Source of the DNA: Choristocarpus tenellus KU-1152
Taxonomy: Eukaryota > Phaeophyceae
NCBI GenBank assembly: GCA_964200185.2
Contig: CAXNAD020000264.1
Coordinates: forward strand, 1-23,105
Direction of reading: 5' to 3'
DNA length: 23,105 bases
Both the position numbers and the translations under genes were made by a program. Positions 19,976 through 23,105 of the stretch are shown piece after piece (position 1 is the first letter of the stretch; the number at the start of each line of letters is the position of its first letter). The notes under the pieces were generated by a model. It ran no database searches and was not told the DNA's origin. It saw only the letters and a program-made list of their open reading frames with translations.

Positions 19976-20900
19976 CTAATCCTTCCTACTCTCTGCCAGA
20001 TCCTTTGAAACCCACACTTGGTCCCTCTGGTTAGCCCTGACGTATACCATAAATGCACTCGACTTATATTTCCCCTCCCTCCGTATTGCTAGGTCTGATA
20101 CCCCCATGGTTGCCAATCTCGTGGCTCCCCCTAACCTACCCGAATGCAGGGCACACTCCTCTGGTCTCATCTTGAGTTCGTTTACTATTCTCCTCAGGAC
20201 ATACGTTGCTTGACCCCTTACAATCACCCTCCACCCCTCTCCTTGCCTACATGTCATCAGTGGGGCATCAGGGGGGAGCTCTGGGAAACATTCCATGATA
20301 ACTGTTACCACCTCAAAGCCTCCCATACTTTCTTCCCCCCCCTTCTCTCCATTTTAAACCTTGTCAACACTGCTCCCTTCCTACCCTTATCTCCTTTCGA
20401 CCCTGTAAACATTACCTTTGCTTTTTCTGCTTGGTGTCTATCCTCCCACCTCAATCTTTCCACTCCCCTCCTCCACACTACATCCCTCCTTACTGCCGAT
20501 TCTCTGTGTACCCCCCCCCCCCCTCGTAAGCCCACAACTCTAATGTTCTTGCTAGCAAGAAAAACATTTCTATCATTCAATGCAATGTTTTGTCTCTACA
20601 ATTATTCTCTATGTCAGGGGTCTCCTCCTCTTAGGCTCCTCCCTATCCCTTTGAGCACTGAGTGAACCATGAAATGTTGTGTGGGAAGTTGGAAGTTAAG
20701 AAATTGTTTTTGGTAATACTGGATTGCTGAGATCCTACCCTTAACTGTGCTTACTTGGTTTCCCCCACTCCCGCAACAAAAACACGTGAACTCCGCTAGG
20801 GCCTTTACTACGTCTATTTCTCTAATTCCGGGGTCTAACCACCTACTCAGTCCTCTTTATGTACGGAACTCAGACCATTGGTCCCAAGCTGTCTCATAAC
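19976..20900 (-). pseudogene. DIRS-type tyrosine recombinase, frameshifted
   Basis: Tyrosine recombinases integrate DIRS/Ngaro-type retroelements without an integrase. Minus-strand pieces in order: LRHLFRSVMRQLGTNGLSS near 20900; VKGRISAIQYYQKQF followed by VLKGIGRSLRGGDP in a second frame at about 20750-20620, typical of the N-terminal core-binding domain; a third piece with FTGSKGDKGRKGAVLTRF at 20305-20580; and the C-terminal catalytic part at 19976-20326. That last part retains the HSGRLGGATRLA box (His-x-x-Arg) and the tyrosine in AFMVYVRAN. Frames change between pieces, one shift lying at the C-run around 20335. There is no intact reading frame, so it is a relic. Confidence 0.8.
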
Positions 20901-21815
20901 ACTTCGGAATAGATGGCGCAACCGATCCTCTGGCGTACATGATTGCAAACACATTATCTCCCCTTCCCGACCCAGGGGCTGTTCCTGCCAATCAACACGC
21001 GGACAAGCACGTCGGGGGTTAGATTGAATCTCGTCCCTCTCCCATCTCGATATACCATCTGCCAAATTATTCCTCTTTCCCGCAACATGTTCCGCTGCAA
21101 ATGACCATTCCCCTGCTATCTCTAACGCCCCCATTATCCTCATCAATCCCCCCGCCTTCCTATCTTTGCCCCCTGCCTCACTTACGGAACCAGTGCACTG
21201 CAGGGTTGTTGTCCCCTCTTAGCAACACTGGGTTTCCCTTCTTCCTTGCCTTTCCCCTCACCTTCGCGACCAATAACCACACATTCATTACCATCCCTAG
21301 TAATTCCAAAACATTGATCGATATGCTCCCCCCCTATCCTATTATCACACTACGTGTAATGTCCTTCTTCAGGCGCTCCGGGAAATCATACCTCCACCAC
21401 TTCCTCGTTTCCACATTGTACTCTCCTACTGCTGAAAAACACGCATATGAATACCACGTCTTCCCTGGGATGCTCAACACAAAACCCAAGAAGGGAGAAC
21501 TCAGGTTTTCTCTTTTTTCTGCCAAGTCACGTTCTACCACCTACCTCCACCAATACAAGCCCTCCTTAAATTCTGTACCTATACTAATCTCTCTGTTTCC
21601 TTCTTTCAACCCTTCCCTCTGTTCCCTCTGATCTCCCCACTAGCTACTCTTCTCAACCAGCCCCCTTTCTGGTGTAGCCCCGACTGGTGCACCAGCCGCC
21701 AAAGACAAAATCTCCCTGGGCGTATAACGTATCCCATGTGGAACAGTTTCCCCAACAACACCCATACCTCCCTCACTCTGGCTACCGAACTCGACTCTGG
21801 CCACTCTGCAAGCAA
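20901..21815 (-). pseudogene. DIRS-like reverse transcriptase end and RNase H, frameshifted
   Basis: Minus-strand pieces upstream of the recombinase relic. At 21815-21606 LLGKLFHMGYVIRPGRF followed by LWRLV matches the thumb/connection of DIRS-like reverse transcriptases. At 21540-21334 a piece with RKWWRYDFPERLKKD lies near the RNase H start. Around 21340-21190 VLELLGMVMNVWLLVAK and LLRGDNNPAVHW provide RNase H helix and aspartate motifs. At 21146-20847 HVAGKRNNLADGISRW is the RNase H C-terminal box. Frames shift between pieces. The catalytic palm of the RT is missing because the element ends at the Copia junction near 21810. With the recombinase at 19976-20900 this is one truncated element, RT-RNase H-YR in the usual DIRS order. 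Confidence 0.8.
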
Positions 21816-21816
21816 T

Positions 21817-22828
21817 AGCTTATATGTTAAAAGGAGTGAAGATGGAAGGGTCGCTGTTCTTTTTCACCACGTGGATGACATCACACTCACTGGAAAATAC
21901 CACGAAGAAATAGAACGGATGAAGAACAATCTACTTACCAGGTACGAAGGACGGGACCTCGGGACCCCAGACAAGTTAGTTGGGGTAGCAATCACCAGGG
22001 ATGAGGCTGGCATCACACTAGACCAACATTTCTATGCAGAGAGCATTGTTCGAGAAGGAATGGGATCTACAGAAGTACGGAATACCTCATCACCTCTAAA
22101 CCCAGGAATGGACCTGACAGCAAGAAGAACTGACGAGGAGGAGCTGGACCAGAGGCACAAACCCTACCGCACCATCCTGGGGAAACTTATGTTCCTAGCC
22201 GGGATGACACGACCAGACATATCCAACAGTGTGCGGGAGCTGGGAAGATATGCAGCATCTCCATGTGATCGACACTGCAAAAGGGCTGCAACATGTTCTA
22301 CGATACCTATCGGGCACCACGAAGGTAGGGATACACTATCCTGCTGGTGGTGAAATGGACAATGGGGGCCTGGTCGGGTATGGAGACTCAGACTGGGGCA
22401 ATGACACTGCATCAAGGCGGAGCGTGACAGGGTATCTAATACTCATCAATGGAGCACCTGTTGCATGGAAATCCAAGATGCAGGGAGCTGTAACCACATC
22501 TTCATCAGAGGCGGAATGGACAGCGATGGTGCATGGAATGAGGCATGCAATATTTATTAGAGGCATCCTGGGGGAGCTGGGCATACTCAAAGGGGTCACG
22601 GTTTGGTATGGAGATAACCGAGGTGCGATCCAAGCAGCAGTGACTGAAGGCTTCAACGGAAGAACAAGGCATGTTGACATCAAGCTGAAATGCACCAGGG
22701 AATATGTCAATAAAGGATTTTTTAAAATGAAATATATACCTACGGCACTCTAACTTGCAGACATCTTGGCCAAAAGATTACGCAAGAAGCAGGCAGAAGT
22801 CTTTGTAGACACTGTGTTGACTAGATGA
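21817..22828 (+). pseudogene. Copia Pol: reverse transcriptase C-part and RNase H, broken
   Basis: The RT part reads SLYVKRSEDGRVAVLF then HHVDDITLTG, with the catalytic aspartates at 21874-21879. The block is HVDD where most Copia elements have YVDD. The motif YRTILGKLMFLAGMTRPDIS (about 22165-22224) is the standard end of the RT. The frame changes between about 22255 and 22280, after which GLQHVLRYLSGT continues in the next frame. RNase H follows with all three acidic blocks: GYGDSDWGND, TTSSSEAEW and YGDNRGAIQAA. A TAA at 22751-22753 interrupts the C-terminal tail; translation would resume with LADILAKRLRKKQ and end at a TGA at 22826-22828. The integrase end and RT fingers are missing. Confidence 0.9.
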
Positions 22829-22944
22829 ATGTCGTGTGTTAAAATTGAAGTAATCTGCATTCTTTTATTGCGTGGACAAGATAAATGTGACATGTGTGAG
22901 AATTGATCCAATCTGATGTCTTTCACTTCCATTTTTCATGGGCA

Positions 22945-23105
22945 AGTGTGCAGAATGGGGAGTGTGCAGAATAAGATGTTCTAGGTTTGAGAGTTCCAGC
23001 AACTCTTCATTGCCTGCACTCTCGTGGGGGAGTGTGCAAAATAGGACAATAGTGAGGTGTACCTTATTTTGTGTATATGAGATTGTTGTGTTGAATTGAG
23101 TCCAT
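22945..23105 (+). other. Copia polypurine-tract/3' LTR start candidates
   Basis: The word AGTGTGCARAAT occurs three times: 22945-22956, 22961-22972 and 23031-23042, the last two preceded by G-runs (GGGG and GTGGGGG). A G-run followed by AG|TG is the usual layout of a Copia polypurine tract and LTR start. The best candidate is the GTGGGGGAG ending at 23032, with the LTR starting TGTGCAAAAT at 23033. The LTR end is outside the window, so this cannot be confirmed here. Confidence 0.5.

Larger units (their letters stand above)
21816..23105 (+). mobile_element. Ty1/Copia LTR retrotransposon, 3' part
   Basis: Plus-strand remnant holding the end of the reverse transcriptase, the RNase H, and the region before the 3' LTR; the gag, protease, integrase and 5' LTR are absent. 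The left edge abuts the DIRS-like relic on the opposite strand with at most a few bases of ambiguity. The right edge runs out of the window. It contains a frameshift near 22270 and an in-frame TAA, so it is inactive. Confidence 0.9.

Noticed and set aside
20144-21631. Long plus-strand Pro/Leu-rich frames (173 and 176 codons)
   Set aside because: They are antisense shadows of the G-rich sense strand of the DIRS-like relic.
22336-22710. 124-codon minus-strand frame
   Set aside because: It is antisense to the Copia RNase H region.
1-23105. tRNA, rRNA genes or CRISPR arrays
   Set aside because: No T-loop/anticodon arrangement, rRNA core sequence or regularly spaced identical repeats were recognised by eye; the minisatellite at 18964-19257 has no unique spacers.

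Overview
The window is nuclear DNA of a eukaryote. The genes are split by spliceosomal introns (GT...AG, reading frames matching across the junctions), a twin-CX9C mitochondrial protein and a ubiquitin-pathway PUB/UBX protein are present, and the rest is filled by decayed eukaryotic transposons (Copia LTR, DIRS-type tyrosine-recombinase retroelement, Tc1/mariner-like) and low-complexity G/C runs. I cannot fix the lineage. The PHGDH fragment is close to the metazoan/long-form type but carries a mitochondrial-looking presequence. The repeat load and mixed intron sizes would suit an alga or other large-genome protist, or an invertebrate.

Layout. 1-2269 (minus): first four exons of D-3-phosphoglycerate dehydrogenase, cut by the window start. 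2270-4499: no convincing gene. 4500-4647: a short inverted-repeat element. 4962-5237 (minus): a complete two-exon CMC4-like gene. About 5790-6325 (minus): a broken Tc1/mariner-like transposase. 6534-8980: mostly unexplained, with a (CA)12 tract, a 179-bp MITE-like element and a weak two-exon candidate. 8980-11725: a repeat-rich zone with four copies of an unrecognised repeat of about 300 bp (R1), one inverted and two in tandem, plus one copy of a second repeat (R2). 11998-14478 (plus): a multi-exon gene with a SAP-like start and a basic helical segment, family unrecognised. 14547-16224 (minus): a three-exon PUB+UBX gene of the UBXN6/PUX type, convergent with the previous gene. 16616-16832: second copy of R2. 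16833-18960: nothing firm. 18964-19257: a minisatellite of about 58 bp. 19976-21815 (minus): remnant of a DIRS-like retroelement. 21816-23105 (plus): 3' part of a Copia retrotransposon joined to it in the opposite orientation.

The cellular genes do not form a pathway. PHGDH starts serine synthesis, the CMC4-like protein belongs to the mitochondrial intermembrane-space disulfide-relay class, and the PUB/UBX protein is a candidate p97/Cdc48 cofactor. The most interesting items are the PUB/UBX gene with a signal-peptide-like N-terminus, the unassigned SAP-like gene, the R1 repeat family, and the opposed DIRS/Copia junction. All splice models were made by eye from frame, splice sites and family resemblance, and no RNA evidence was available.
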